NCBI GenBank assembly: GCA_037138335.1
Contig: JBAXIO010000010.1
Span: forward strand, 84,709-148,708
Reading direction: 5' to 3'
DNA length: 64,000 nt
Source: CAIRDP01 sp037138335
GTDB lineage: Bacteria > Bacteroidota > Bacteroidia > Bacteroidales > FEN-979
The position numbers and the translations under genes are program-made. Position 1 is the first letter of the stretch; the number at the start of each line of letters is the position of its first letter. The notes beneath the pieces are model-generated. The model saw only the letters and a program-made list of their open reading frames with translations, ran no database searches and was not told the origin of the DNA. Shown piece by piece: positions 18,662 to 28,541 of the stretch.

Positions 18662-19063
18662 TTATCCGGATCGATTTTCAGAATACTTCCTAATTAACCC
18701 TTTGAGATCATTAAGATCAATCGGTTTTAAAATGTAATCATTACACCCTGCATCAAAATGTTCATGTTCCGATTGAGCCGTATCCGTCGAATTTCCCATG
18801 AAGTACCCTTCCGGGCGAAGCATATGAGATAAAATGCTCTTTTTAACCCTTTGAGCAGCCATCGCATACTTCTCATCAGGCAGCCCGAATTTTTTCTGAA
18901 GCTGCGAATATTGAAACAACCCCTGGGAGCACACGGCCACTATTAAACCGTTCGAAGTAGTCAGTTTGTAATAAGACTGGTTGCTTCCTTCGGCCTGTAA
19001 ACCAACGCAGTTCAAGAAAAAGGCCATAATCAGGCCTGAACAACTTATGAATTGTTTTCTCAT
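18662..19063 (-). CDS. Small exported protein ending in a receiver-domain-like tail
   Basis: The 133-residue product starts with a signal-peptide-like segment (MRKQFISCSGLIMAFFLNC…LQAEG) and ends with DAGCNDYILKPIDLNDLKGL, which closely resembles the last beta strand and helix of a response-regulator receiver domain, including the conserved Lys-Pro. The phosphoacceptor half of a receiver is absent. A receiver tail has no obvious role outside the cytoplasm, so this may be a fusion relic or a decaying gene rather than a working protein. It converges with the FISUMP gene. Confidence 0.45.
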   Translation of the reverse strand: MRKQFISCSGLIMAFFLNCVGLQAEGSNQSYYKLTTSNGLIVAVCSQGLFQYSQLQKKFGLPDEKYAMAAQRVKKSILSHMLRPEGYFMGNSTDTAQSEHEHFDAGCNDYILKPIDLNDLKGLIRKYSENRSG

Positions 19064-19148
19064 GCTGTAATATCGTTAAAAAAACCTCACTCCTTGCATG
19101 GAACCATGACCAGGTAACAGGTTCAAGGCTCCCTGCTTTCATCAGTCA

Positions 19149-21389
19149 TCACTCAATAAGTTCAATTCGGTCCTGCAAACGAATATCCCTCGAAGAGGCG
19201 CCGACCATGACATCAAACTGGCCGGGCTCCAGTACAAGTTTCGCATTTTGACCAAAGAACGACAACTTTGAAGCCTCAAGATGAAACGTGATGATTTTAG
19301 CTTCTCCTTTCTTGAGGTAAACCCTTGCGAAATCCTTTAATTCGGAAACAGGGCGGCTGATCGATCCAACTAAATCCCTGATATACAATTGCACGATCTC
19401 TTCACCGTCGAAAGGGCCGGTATTGGATACCGTAACCCTGACATCAACCAGGTCATTTTTCCCGAATTGTTTCCTATTTATCTCCAACTTACTGTACTGG
19501 AAGCTTGTATATGACAATCCGTAACCAAATTCATATTTTGGGTAGATGGAAAGATCCGTGTAGGCAGAACGGTAAAAGCGATCCGAATCGTTTTTGGCAG
19601 GGCGTCCCGTATTGAAATGGCTGTAATAAATTGGAATTTGTCCAACGCTGCGAGGAAAAGTCATGGTCAGCTTAGCAGATGGATTATAGTCCCCAAAAAG
19701 CACATCGGCGACGGCATTCCCAGCTTCACTTCCAAGCCACCAGGTGTAAAGTATAGCCGGAGCATGATCGGCTGTATAATTAAATACCAGGGGACGGCCG
19801 GCACTGATCAATACCACCACGGGTTTTCCCGTTTTAAGCAGAAGTTCGAGGAGCTCTTCCTGAACGCCGGGAATCCCAATGTTGCTTCTGCTTTTAGCTT
19901 CGCCCGACATATCCCTTCGCTCCCCCATGGTGAACAGGACTACATCGGCTTTTTTCGCAATAGCGACGGCTTCCTGGAACCCCTTGCGGTTTTCCCCTTC
20001 AAAGTCGCATCCCAATGCATAATGCAAGCTGGTTTCTTTGCTTACCCGGGCTGAGATGCCTTCCCACCAGGTCACAATGAAATTCGAATCTGCATCGGGC
20101 ACTTTGACATCCCAAAACCCCTTGTTTTGATTCACCGCTTTAACCATCGGGCCAATAAGTGCGATGCTCTTCAAGGTTGGAGAGAGCGGCAGGAGATGGT
20201 TCTCATTTTTCAACAGCACAATACTTTTGCGGGCCATTTCCCGCGCCATGGCGGGATGTTGCGGGTTGTTCAGCGCTTTTCGCTCACGTTCTTCGTTGCA
20301 AAAACGATAAGGATCCTCAAACAATCCCAATTCGAACTTCTTCACCAGTATCCTCCGAACGGCTTCATCAATGGCAGATAAACTAACCTTACCTTCTTTT
20401 ACAAGTTTTTCGAGGTGGTTCCTGTAGCAGCGGCTCTCCATATCCATATCGCATCCGGCATTGATGGCACTGAGAGCTGCTTCGTAACCGCTGGCTGCAT
20501 TTCCATGATTGACCATCTCACCCACAGAGCCCCAATCACTGACCACAAAACCTGTGAAACCCCACTCCTTTCGAAGGATTTGGGTCAGCAATTCATTATT
20601 TCCGGTTGAAGGAACGCCATTGATGTCGTTAAAGGAGGTCATAATCGTTGCTACCCCGGCATCTACAGCTGCCTTGAACGGTTGCAGGTAAACCTCTCTC
20701 AATAATCGTTCGCTCATATCGACTGAATTGTAATCCCGCCCGCCAATGGCAGCCCCATAGGCCGCAAAGTGTTTAGCGCAGGCCATCAACGAATTGGTTT
20801 CACCCAGTTTGGCTCCCTGGAACCCCCTGACCCGGGCGGCGGCGATGAGCGACCCGAGGTAAGGATCCTCCCCCGATCCTTCCATGACCCTTCCCCACCT
20901 TGGGTCACGTGCAATGTCGACCATGGGGGCAAAGGTCCAATGGATACCTGCAGAACTGGCCTCCGTAGCGGCTACACGCTCCGATCGACCGATTGCATCC
21001 AGATCCCAGCTGCACGATTCCCCTAAAGGGATGGGGAAAGTGGTTTTGTATCCATGTATCACATCCTGGCCGAAGAGGAGCGGAATTTTCAACCGCGACT
21101 GCATTGCAATCGATTGCCAGTTGCGGGTCCGCTGAACGCCAACACAATTTAAAAGCGAACCCACTTCACCGTTTTTAACCTGTTCCGCCTTATTTTGATC
21201 AACTGTGACAGGACCGGTGGCGTCCCAATCGTCATTGTATTGGTTGAGCTGTCCGATCTTCTCCTGTAAAGTCATCCATTTCAACAGCGAATCAGCCCTT
21301 TGATAAGCATTGTTTGTTTGCCCGAGTATTTGCGTGGAGGGTGCCGTGAATATAAGGGCCCATAATAAGGTCACTATAGTTCTGTTCAT
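19149..21389 (-). CDS. GH3 beta-glucosidase (BglX-like), secreted
   Basis: A signal peptide (to about residue 23) precedes a GH3 N-terminal barrel with KHFAAYGAAIGGRDYN and the nucleophile D285 in FVVSDWGSV, the GH3 C-terminal sandwich domain (VVLISAGRPLVF, ILYTWWLGSEAG) and a fibronectin-III-like tail (about 665-740). The 746 residues match periplasmic BglX. It should hydrolyse beta-linked gluco- or xylo-oligosaccharides in the periplasm. It stands alone, with no SusCD pair beside it. Confidence 0.95.
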   Translation of the reverse strand: MNRTIVTLLWALIFTAPSTQILGQTNNAYQRADSLLKWMTLQEKIGQLNQYNDDWDATGPVTVDQNKAEQVKNGEVGSLLNCVGVQRTRNWQSIAMQSRLKIPLLFGQDVIHGYKTTFPIPLGESCSWDLDAIGRSERVAATEASSAGIHWTFAPMVDIARDPRWGRVMEGSGEDPYLGSLIAAARVRGFQGAKLGETNSLMACAKHFAAYGAAIGGRDYNSVDMSERLLREVYLQPFKAAVDAGVATIMTSFNDINGVPSTGNNELLTQILRKEWGFTGFVVSDWGSVGEMVNHGNAASGYEAALSAINAGCDMDMESRCYRNHLEKLVKEGKVSLSAIDEAVRRILVKKFELGLFEDPYRFCNEERERKALNNPQHPAMAREMARKSIVLLKNENHLLPLSPTLKSIALIGPMVKAVNQNKGFWDVKVPDADSNFIVTWWEGISARVSKETSLHYALGCDFEGENRKGFQEAVAIAKKADVVLFTMGERRDMSGEAKSRSNIGIPGVQEELLELLLKTGKPVVVLISAGRPLVFNYTADHAPAILYTWWLGSEAGNAVADVLFGDYNPSAKLTMTFPRSVGQIPIYYSHFNTGRPAKNDSDRFYRSAYTDLSIYPKYEFGYGLSYTSFQYSKLEINRKQFGKNDLVDVRVTVSNTGPFDGEEIVQLYIRDLVGSISRPVSELKDFARVYLKKGEAKIITFHLEASKLSFFGQNAKLVLEPGQFDVMVGASSRDIRLQDRIELIE

Positions 21390-21773
21390 TATTATCGGAG
21401 TTTACACCGTTCTGTTTTACAAATTTATAATGATGCGGGGCTTATCATGAGGCCCGCCCTGTTTTTCGGGTCATTCAAAATTAAACACTTTTATTTTTGT
21501 ATCATCCATCCTTTGACCCGGGGCTTTATCCCCAGGGGAGTATAGTTAAAACCAATTTAATAACCATTAATAATATCAATTTCAGAATCTTATTCCCTTT
21601 GTAAAAACAAGAGACTGCAACTGGTTATTATTACCACTCATAAAAATGTTATTGCCCCGATCTCTCACTTTCTTTTTTCGAGTCAATCCATTAATAAAAG
21701 AGGGTAACGGAAATTCCGTTCAACCCTGTCCTTAAATCCGCAGAAACCTGTTGTTTAGCTTAACAGGTAGTTA
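21390..21773. other. 384-bp intergenic region
   Basis: Both flanking genes are on the minus strand. It holds the terminator-like hairpin listed at 21702-21726 and a GC-rich imperfect dyad near 21437-21460 (GCGGG … CCCGC). The beta-glucosidase promoter must lie here, but I cannot place it confidently. I see no gene. Confidence 0.4.
21702..21726 (-). terminator. Probable rho-independent terminator of the small membrane protein gene
   Basis: GGGTAACGGAA (21702-21712) and TTCCGTTCAACCC (21714-21726) pair with a 2-nt bulge. On the minus strand the stem is followed by TCTTTTATT. It lies 48 bp after the minus-strand stop at 21774. Confidence 0.5.
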
Positions 21774-22241
21774 TCAGAACCAATGAAAATGTTTTTTCCG
21801 GATCTCGAACATAATTATGGAAATGGTAAAAAAGATGACATCTGCAACTGTTTTACCGGCAAGGACCCCCCAGAAGCAATTTTTTAAAATGACTGGTCCG
21901 TATAGCAGGCAAAAGGGACGGACCACCAGGAAATCAAGCAGTTCGGCAAGTCCGAATTCAAATCCCATATTCCTGAGGCACCTGGCAACAAGCAGAATTT
22001 TTATCCGGATTGTTTCCGGTTCATGTGTTAAATAACTTTTGTAAATGTCCCTGGTAAAGATAAAACCATAAAACCCTGCTGTAGCACCGATGGTCCCGGC
22101 GTAGGCAATAGCTATGGCATTCTTCGTTATACCCGAAGAGGCCCATCCGGAGAGAAAGGTGAAGATGGTACTGATAACTTCCGCCCAGGCATATCTCCTG
22201 ATCCATTCTTTTATCCTAAACTTCATTCTTGCAGAATACAT
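21774..22241 (-). CDS. Multi-pass membrane protein of unknown function
   Basis: The 155-residue protein has about four hydrophobic segments (residues about 18-38, 44-62, 95-115 and 125-148) and basic ends. I do not recognise a family. Glycine- and alanine-rich helices (AIAYAGTIGATAGFYGFIF) suggest packed membrane helices. It is monocistronic, with a terminator-like hairpin downstream. Confidence 0.6.
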   Translation of the reverse strand: MYSARMKFRIKEWIRRYAWAEVISTIFTFLSGWASSGITKNAIAIAYAGTIGATAGFYGFIFTRDIYKSYLTHEPETIRIKILLVARCLRNMGFEFGLAELLDFLVVRPFCLLYGPVILKNCFWGVLAGKTVADVIFFTISIIMFEIRKKHFHWF

Positions 22242-22498
22242 TACAAAGGTATGACCATAATTCAGCTTATTTAAAGCCTTCCCAAAAAACAGGGACTTTT
22301 TGATTATGAAATTATCGTGCTAATCAGCTGAAATAAAATATAAAAATATGAAATAGTGTAAAGTTTAATTAATTTTACTTTGAATCTTCACCTCATGGGT
22401 ATTATTCCCATACCAAGTCCCAATAAGCAGATCCCTCGTCATATCGTAGGAGATATTTCATTGTATTATTTTATTTACATCATAACAAAGGAGGTTTC

Positions 22499-24781
22499 AT
22501 GTATCTGTACGAAAGGCTGAGCATTGCCATTGTGGATGACGAATTGTCGAAAGACACTCCCGGAGGCCATGCCATGCATGAGCTGATCAGGAAGATGAAC
22601 GATATCGAAGTTAATGTAACGGAATGGAAATCTTTTGAATCAGCCTTGTCAGGCATTATCAGGTTACCCGAGCTCGATGCTGTGATCGTTGACTGGGACC
22701 CTTTGGTCGTCGAGAACCGGAATCTGGCACAGAAACTGATTCTGAACATCCGGAGCCGGAATCATGAGATCCCGATTTTTTTATCGATACGGCCTGATGT
22801 GCTGATAACGATCCCTTTGGAAATTGAAAGGATCATTTCGGAAAATTTCTGGATCCTTGAAGATACCCGTGATTTTATTGCCGGGCGTGTCGAAGCGGCC
22901 GCCCGCAGGTACCGGAACCGCCTGCTGCCACCATTTTTCGAAGCGCTGGTCAATTTTGCCGACGACTTTGAGTATTCCTGGCATACTCCCGGCCATACCG
23001 GCGGTACGGCGTTTCTGAAATCCCCTGCCGGTCGGATATTTTATAATTTCTTCGGGGAACAGTTGTTTCGTTCCGACCTCTCCATCTCCGTGGGGGAACT
23101 GGGCTCCCTTCTAGATCATTCAGGGGCCATTGGAGCTGGGGAACGGTTTGCCGCAAAAGTGTTTGGCGCCGACCGCACCTATTATGTCACCAATGGCACC
23201 TCCACTGCGAACAAGATCATCTTCATGGCCTGTGCCGTGGAAGGAGATGTGGTGCTTATTGACCGTAACTGCCATAAATCACTTGAGCATTCGACCATCC
23301 TCACAGGTGCAAGGCCGGTATGGATGATCCCGGTAAGGAATCACCTGGGTATCATAGGACCTATCCGTAAAGACCAGATGAATGCTGCGACCATCAGGAA
23401 AAAGATAAGTGAATGCCCGCTGGTCCCCGACAAGTCATCCGCCCCGGTATATGCAGTCGTAACAAATTCAACTTACGACGGGATTTGTTATAATGCCGTG
23501 GAAGTGGAACATCTGTTGGGGAAGGTAGTTTCCAGGCTTCATTTTGATGAAGCCTGGTACGCTTATGCCAGGTTCAACCCTATGTACCGGGATCGCCACG
23601 GAATGAGGGACGGTGCAAGGGATCCCGACGCTCCAACGGTGTTTGCTTCCCAGTCAACCCATAAGCTGCTGGCCGCAATTTCCCAGGCTTCGATGGTGCA
23701 TGTAAAAGAAGGGCGTGAGCCTATAGAGCACAACAGGTTCAATGAATCATTCATGATGCATACATCCACTTCACCTTCCTATGCCATCATTGCATCCTGT
23801 GATGTTTCGGCAAAGATGATGGACGGCCCAATGGGTAAAGCCCTTACCGATGAAAGCATCATGGAAGCCGTTACCTTCCGTACAACCATGTCGAGGATAC
23901 GCAGGAAGATCATGAGCGATAATACGAAAGACTGGTGGTTTGAGATGTGGCAACCCGATGAGGTCACCAATCCGGCTACCGGGAAGCGTATCAACTTTGC
24001 AGATGCCCCGGTTGAACTACTGACCAGGGAACCCTCCTGCTGGGTCCTTCATCCAGGGGAAAGCTGGCATGGCTTCGGAAACATCGATGACGGATATGCC
24101 ATGCTGGATCCTATAAAAGTAACCGTACTTACGCCAGGTGTGGAGCGTGACGGTTCCCTCTCTCCATGGGGCATACCGGCTGCACTCCTGGTCAAATACC
24201 TTGATTGCGAAGGGATAATCAATGAAAAGTCGGGCGATTACAGCGTGCTGTTCCTCTTTTCATTAGGTATAACAAAGGGAAAATGGGGAACACTTACCAC
24301 AAGATTCTTCAGTTTCAAGACCCTGTATGATGAAAATGCCATGCTGGAGGATGTTTTTCCTGACCTGGTTGAAAAATATCCCGGGGTTTACAAGGGGAAA
24401 TCACTTCCCGGGCTTGCGCATGAGATGCATGAATTCAAACGTGATTCAAGGCAGTTACAGCTGCTGGATGAAGCATTTTCGTCCTTGCCTGAACCGGTGA
24501 TGACTCCGGCCGAGGCATACAGCCACCTGGTTAAAAACAATGTGGAAAGGGTTTCCCTTGAACAGGCTCAGGGAAGGATAATGGCCGGAGGGATTGTTCC
24601 ATATCCTCCGGGAATTCCGTTACTCATGGGTGGTGAACGGGCAGGCCTTATCAATGAGCCTGTTTTAGCCTATTTAAAAACCCTCCAGGATTTCGATAAT
24701 CAGTTTCCCGGTTTCGAACACGATATCCACGGGATCGAAAATGAGAATGGTGTGTATAGAATGTATTGTATAAAAGATTAA
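22499..24781 (+). CDS. Orn/Lys/Arg decarboxylase, arginine-decarboxylase-like
   Basis: A receiver-like N-terminal wing domain (MYLYERLSIAIVDDE…) is followed by the fold-type I PLP domain: HTPGHTGGTAF, YYVTNGTSTANKIIF, HFDEAWYAYA and the PLP lysine K389 in STHKLLAAISQ, then the C-terminal domain. At 760 residues it is closer in length to inducible arginine decarboxylase (about 755, PLP lysine near 386) than to lysine or ornithine decarboxylases, but substrate choice is an inference. The next gene encodes an APC antiporter, giving the usual acid-resistance pair in which decarboxylation consumes a proton and the product amine is exchanged for the amino acid. Confidence 0.85.
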   Translation: MYLYERLSIAIVDDELSKDTPGGHAMHELIRKMNDIEVNVTEWKSFESALSGIIRLPELDAVIVDWDPLVVENRNLAQKLILNIRSRNHEIPIFLSIRPDVLITIPLEIERIISENFWILEDTRDFIAGRVEAAARRYRNRLLPPFFEALVNFADDFEYSWHTPGHTGGTAFLKSPAGRIFYNFFGEQLFRSDLSISVGELGSLLDHSGAIGAGERFAAKVFGADRTYYVTNGTSTANKIIFMACAVEGDVVLIDRNCHKSLEHSTILTGARPVWMIPVRNHLGIIGPIRKDQMNAATIRKKISECPLVPDKSSAPVYAVVTNSTYDGICYNAVEVEHLLGKVVSRLHFDEAWYAYARFNPMYRDRHGMRDGARDPDAPTVFASQSTHKLLAAISQASMVHVKEGREPIEHNRFNESFMMHTSTSPSYAIIASCDVSAKMMDGPMGKALTDESIMEAVTFRTTMSRIRRKIMSDNTKDWWFEMWQPDEVTNPATGKRINFADAPVELLTREPSCWVLHPGESWHGFGNIDDGYAMLDPIKVTVLTPGVERDGSLSPWGIPAALLVKYLDCEGIINEKSGDYSVLFLFSLGITKGKWGTLTTRFFSFKTLYDENAMLEDVFPDLVEKYPGVYKGKSLPGLAHEMHEFKRDSRQLQLLDEAFSSLPEPVMTPAEAYSHLVKNNVERVSLEQAQGRIMAGGIVPYPPGIPLLMGGERAGLINEPVLAYLKTLQDFDNQFPGFEHDIHGIENENGVYRMYCIKD

Positions 24782-24792
24782 AATTCTGTTAC

Positions 24793-26250
24793 ATGATCGA
24801 TCTCCAAAAAACACCGAAAAAGAAGACCATGGGTGTGCTGATGTTGTCCATGATCAGTGTTGCGGCCGTTTTATCGGTCAGGAATTACCCGAGCATGGCC
24901 GATGAAGGCTGGCAATTGATCACATGGTATTTTGTAGGTTCTTTTCTCTTTCTTCTTCCTCTTGCCCTGGTATCGGCTGAGCTGGCCTCAGCCTGGCCCA
25001 GTGAAGGCGGTATTTATTCATGGATAGAGGAAGCGTTCAATACGAAAACCGGTTTCATGGCAATCTGGGCCGTTGTGGTTGAGAATATCCCCTGGTATCC
25101 TACTGTCCTTTCTTTTATCTCAGTTTCGGTTGCCTACATTTTCAGCCCCGACCCTCATGCCCATATCCTTGGATTGCCTAACCAGGCTTTCCTGGCCATC
25201 GTGATGCTGGTCGTATGGTGGGGTCTGACCCTGTTCAATTTCCTTGGTCCTGCAATCGCGGCAAAATTGAGCTCCACCGGGACGCTGCTGGGTGCAATTA
25301 TCCCTTCTCTCGTGCTGATCATCCTGGGCCTTGCATGGATCATTACTGGGAAGCCCAGCCAGCTGCCGCCTTTTACCTGGTCGGGGCTTGTACCGAAACT
25401 GAACATAGGCGCACTGGTCTATTCATCCTCCATCATCCTTACATTTGCAGGGATCGAGATGTCGGGCTACTATGCCAGCCAGGTTTCCAATCCCCAGAAG
25501 TCATATCCCAGGGCAATGTTGTTTGCTACCATCCTGATCTTTGTTCTGAGTGTCCTGGGAACGCTGCCTATCGCTATTGTCATTCCGCTGAAGGATATCT
25601 CCCTTAACGGTGGCGTGATCCAGGTTACAGAGACAATGTTCGCGGCTTTCGGAATGTCATGGGCCGTCCCGGTTATGGCTATTCTCCTTGCCATTGGCGG
25701 AATATCACTGATGAGTACCTGGATGCTCGGGCCTTTGTTAAGCATGGTGCCGATCTCGAAAGCAGGGACCCTGCCGAAATTTTTCCGTAAAGAAAATAAG
25801 TACGGTTCTCCTACCGGTACCCTGATGGTGCAGGGGATCCTTATTACATTCCTAGCGATTGCCATGGCAGTAATTCCCGGGATCAATGAAGTTTACTGGG
25901 TGTTTTCATCCTATACCACTACCCTTTTATGTATTTATTACCTGCCCATTTTTGCCGCCGTCATCAAGCTGCGCTACAAGCAGCCTGATACCATCAGGCC
26001 TTTTAAGATCATGGGAGGGAAGCCCGGGGTGTGGATCATTGCAGGGCTGGGTTTCCTTTCAACAGTCTTCTCCGGAATCATGGCCCTGAGCCGTCCCAGC
26101 GGGGTAACCAATATTTCGTTCTGGGGATATTTTCTGATGATGATCATCGGGACATTTATCTGGATGCTTCCATTCTGGCTTTTCAGGTTCTTTAAAAAGC
26201 CAGGCTGGGAGGAACCCGCGGAAACAAAAACTCCGGCAGAAAAATTATAA
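24793..26250 (+). CDS. APC-family amino acid/amine antiporter (GadC/AdiC-like)
   Basis: About twelve membrane helices with the APC helix-1 region (MLSMISVAAVLSVRNYP) and WPSEGGIYSWIEEAF, typical of GadC/YjeM-like antiporters. The annotated start MIDLQKTPKKK at 24793 lies 12 bp after the decarboxylase stop; an upstream in-frame Met overlaps that gene and is less likely. Paired with the decarboxylase it probably imports the substrate amino acid and exports the amine. The C-terminal tail is short and lacks an obvious pH plug. Confidence 0.85.
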   Translation: MIDLQKTPKKKTMGVLMLSMISVAAVLSVRNYPSMADEGWQLITWYFVGSFLFLLPLALVSAELASAWPSEGGIYSWIEEAFNTKTGFMAIWAVVVENIPWYPTVLSFISVSVAYIFSPDPHAHILGLPNQAFLAIVMLVVWWGLTLFNFLGPAIAAKLSSTGTLLGAIIPSLVLIILGLAWIITGKPSQLPPFTWSGLVPKLNIGALVYSSSIILTFAGIEMSGYYASQVSNPQKSYPRAMLFATILIFVLSVLGTLPIAIVIPLKDISLNGGVIQVTETMFAAFGMSWAVPVMAILLAIGGISLMSTWMLGPLLSMVPISKAGTLPKFFRKENKYGSPTGTLMVQGILITFLAIAMAVIPGINEVYWVFSSYTTTLLCIYYLPIFAAVIKLRYKQPDTIRPFKIMGGKPGVWIIAGLGFLSTVFSGIMALSRPSGVTNISFWGYFLMMIIGTFIWMLPFWLFRFFKKPGWEEPAETKTPAEKL

Positions 26251-26287
26251 ACAAACACAATGATAATCAAGACAACCTAACTTCTAC

Positions 26288-27964
26288 ATGAGACATTTTT
26301 GGTTTATCTTTCTTTTTCTTTTTCCTCTTGCTTGTTTTTCAGAGGATACGATAAAAATTACTCTTTATCCGCGTGATACATTAAAAACGATCCCTTCCGA
26401 TTTTGCCGGTTTGTCGTTTGAGAAAAACTGCCTGAATAAAGGTCTTTTTGGTCCTCACCGTGATACCTTGATCAGGCTGTTTCAAACATGCGGGATAAAG
26501 TCGATGCGTGTTGGAGGAAATTCAGTAGATAGAGACACACTGACCACCGATACTACAGGCACGGATACTACATTCACAAAAAGAGAATTAGACAGTTTAT
26601 TTCTTTTTGCAAAGCAAGCCGGTTGCAAAATTTTACTGGGTTTAAATTTAAGAGATTCCAATGTTTCACTTGCCAATACCGAAGCAAGTTATGTGATCCA
26701 ATATTACGACAGTGCGTTGTTTGGGTTTGAAGTGGGCAACGAGCCCGACCTGTATGCTAAACACCGTCACCGTAAAACATCATACTGGGATACCAATTAT
26801 GTGCAGGAATTCATGCATTATTATGATACAATCAAGCATTATAATTCTACGGCCGTTTTCACGGGACCGGCTTCTTCCAGTAATTATAAAGAATTCACGC
26901 TGCCATTCTGCAGGATAATTGATACCATAAGCCCTCTGCCTCTGTCTATGCTTACGCAACATTATTATGGAGGGAAAAAAGATACAACAATAACAATTGC
27001 TATGCAGTTCGATACCTTGATGGATAAGGATAAGCTTAGAAATGTATCTACTGAGGTAAGGAGATTGGTCAAGTGTGCCGACAGTAGCGGGATCCCTTTT
27101 CGCATGAGTGAATCCAATTCACTTGATGATGGAGGACAACAGGGCGTGAGCAATGCTTTTGTTTCGGCCCTGTGGGCCCTGGACTATATGTATCAGTTGG
27201 CCCATGACAGTTGTGCAGGGGTTAATTTTCATGGGGCACTTGAAGGAGCGTATACTGTATTTTCCAGGTACGGTAATATTTACAGGGCACGTCCTATTGC
27301 CTATGGAATCCTTGCTTTCCAAATTGGAAGCAAAGGCAGATTCATTTCCGATACAGTAGCGCACAATAATAGGAACCTTGATAGTTATAGTGTTATTGAC
27401 GGCTTGAACAATATATACACAACTATCATCAATAAAGAAATTGACACATCGAAAAAAGCATTGATAAATTTAGCAGTGACAGATACCGGAAATAGTAATT
27501 ATCTTAGTGCGGAATACGTGCTCCTTAAGGCCGGTTCTTTGGGAGATACATTAAATGTGAGCCTTGGCGGACAGGTGGTAAATTCAATGGGAACAATTCC
27601 TGCCTATAATTGGACATCGTTGCCAGTTACCTCGCATACTACAAAATTCAGCGTTCATGCAGGGTCAGCGATTGTAGTAAAATTTAATTACCAAAATGTG
27701 ACTGCTGTCATTGATAATTCTGATAAAAATGAACACTTTCTCAACCTGTATCCCAATCCAACTTCGGGGAAATTGACTGTAATTACAGGCACAGCCGGGC
27801 ATTCTGTTATTTCAATTTACAATCTGCAGGGACAAATCCTTTTGCAACAACAGGCACAACAAGCTAAAACAGACATTGACCTAAGTGAAATTCCAAAAGG
27901 AGTTTATATATTTAGATTATATAGCAAGTCCGGGGCAGAAGCAGGCAAGATAATAAAAGAATAA
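26288..27964 (+). CDS. GH79-like secreted glycosidase with T9SS tail
   Basis: A signal peptide (…PLACFSED) precedes a TIM-barrel glycosidase. The likely acid/base is E152 in FEVGNEPD and the likely nucleophile E275 in RMSESNSL, the arrangement of heparanase/beta-glucuronidase-type clan A enzymes. A beta domain follows (about 395-475), then a type A T9SS sorting domain (LNLYPNPTSGKLTV … GVYIFRLYS). It should act on uronic-acid-containing glycans at the cell surface; the exact substrate is unknown. GH30 or GH39-like assignment is possible. Confidence 0.7.
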   Translation: MRHFWFIFLFLFPLACFSEDTIKITLYPRDTLKTIPSDFAGLSFEKNCLNKGLFGPHRDTLIRLFQTCGIKSMRVGGNSVDRDTLTTDTTGTDTTFTKRELDSLFLFAKQAGCKILLGLNLRDSNVSLANTEASYVIQYYDSALFGFEVGNEPDLYAKHRHRKTSYWDTNYVQEFMHYYDTIKHYNSTAVFTGPASSSNYKEFTLPFCRIIDTISPLPLSMLTQHYYGGKKDTTITIAMQFDTLMDKDKLRNVSTEVRRLVKCADSSGIPFRMSESNSLDDGGQQGVSNAFVSALWALDYMYQLAHDSCAGVNFHGALEGAYTVFSRYGNIYRARPIAYGILAFQIGSKGRFISDTVAHNNRNLDSYSVIDGLNNIYTTIINKEIDTSKKALINLAVTDTGNSNYLSAEYVLLKAGSLGDTLNVSLGGQVVNSMGTIPAYNWTSLPVTSHTTKFSVHAGSAIVVKFNYQNVTAVIDNSDKNEHFLNLYPNPTSGKLTVITGTAGHSVISIYNLQGQILLQQQAQQAKTDIDLSEIPKGVYIFRLYSKSGAEAGKIIKE

Positions 27965-27968
27965 AATT

Positions 27969-27998
27969 TTGGAAAACAGAAAAACATGTGTATATTTG
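27969..27998 (+). promoter_or_regulatory. Bacteroidota-type promoter for the Rrf2 gene
   Basis: TTTTG (its TTG at 27969-27971) is followed after 19 nt by TATATTTG (27991-27998), matching the -33 TTTG / -7 TAnnTTTG pattern. Transcription would start about 20 nt before the ATG at 28026. Confidence 0.6.
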
Positions 27999-28025
27999 CA
28001 AACTGAATATTAAGTATATTTAGTT

Positions 28026-28448
28026 ATGGCATATTCACTTTCCTTTTCCAAGTCAATCCTGGTCCTGGTTTTTATTTCTGATAAAATCAGAAGAGGTGAA
28101 ACAGAGTATATCTCTGCCAAAGTGATGTCAGAATTGCTGGATATTCCGAAACCTACTCTCACGGTGATCTTTAACAATTTCATCAGGGCAGGCATCCTGG
28201 AATCGAAGGAAGGGATCAACGGGGGAGTCAGGTTTGCAAAAAGTAACGAACAAATCAATCTGCTCGACATTTTACTGGCCATGGAAAATCAAAAAACACT
28301 GTTTCACACTAACTTTGAAATCAAAGTATCGGGGCGACGGCCCAATGCCGTAAAAAAAGTGGTAACTGACAGGCTAACCCGGGTTGAAGAGGTCATGAAA
28401 GCTGAATTGAAGAGAACAACATTAAAGGATATACTTGACTCGAAATAA
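28026..28448 (+). CDS. Rrf2-family transcriptional regulator
   Basis: The 140-residue product has a winged-helix N-terminus with the Rrf2 layout: SEYISAKVMSELL-like recognition region (residues about 30-60) and the wing GINGGVRFAKS. The three-Cys cluster that binds Fe-S in IscR/NsrR-type members is absent (no cysteine at all), so any signal must be sensed another way. It heads a run of genes with a methyltransferase and broken doxX-like and tspO genes, which it may control. Confidence 0.75.
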   Translation: MAYSLSFSKSILVLVFISDKIRRGETEYISAKVMSELLDIPKPTLTVIFNNFIRAGILESKEGINGGVRFAKSNEQINLLDILLAMENQKTLFHTNFEIKVSGRRPNAVKKVVTDRLTRVEEVMKAELKRTTLKDILDSK

Positions 28449-28541
28449 TTTTTTTACCTATACTATATATTCTTTATATCTTGTTTGTGTATTTTAACAA
28501 CTTTAACCTTTCATTATGACAATAATTATAAAACCAAACAC

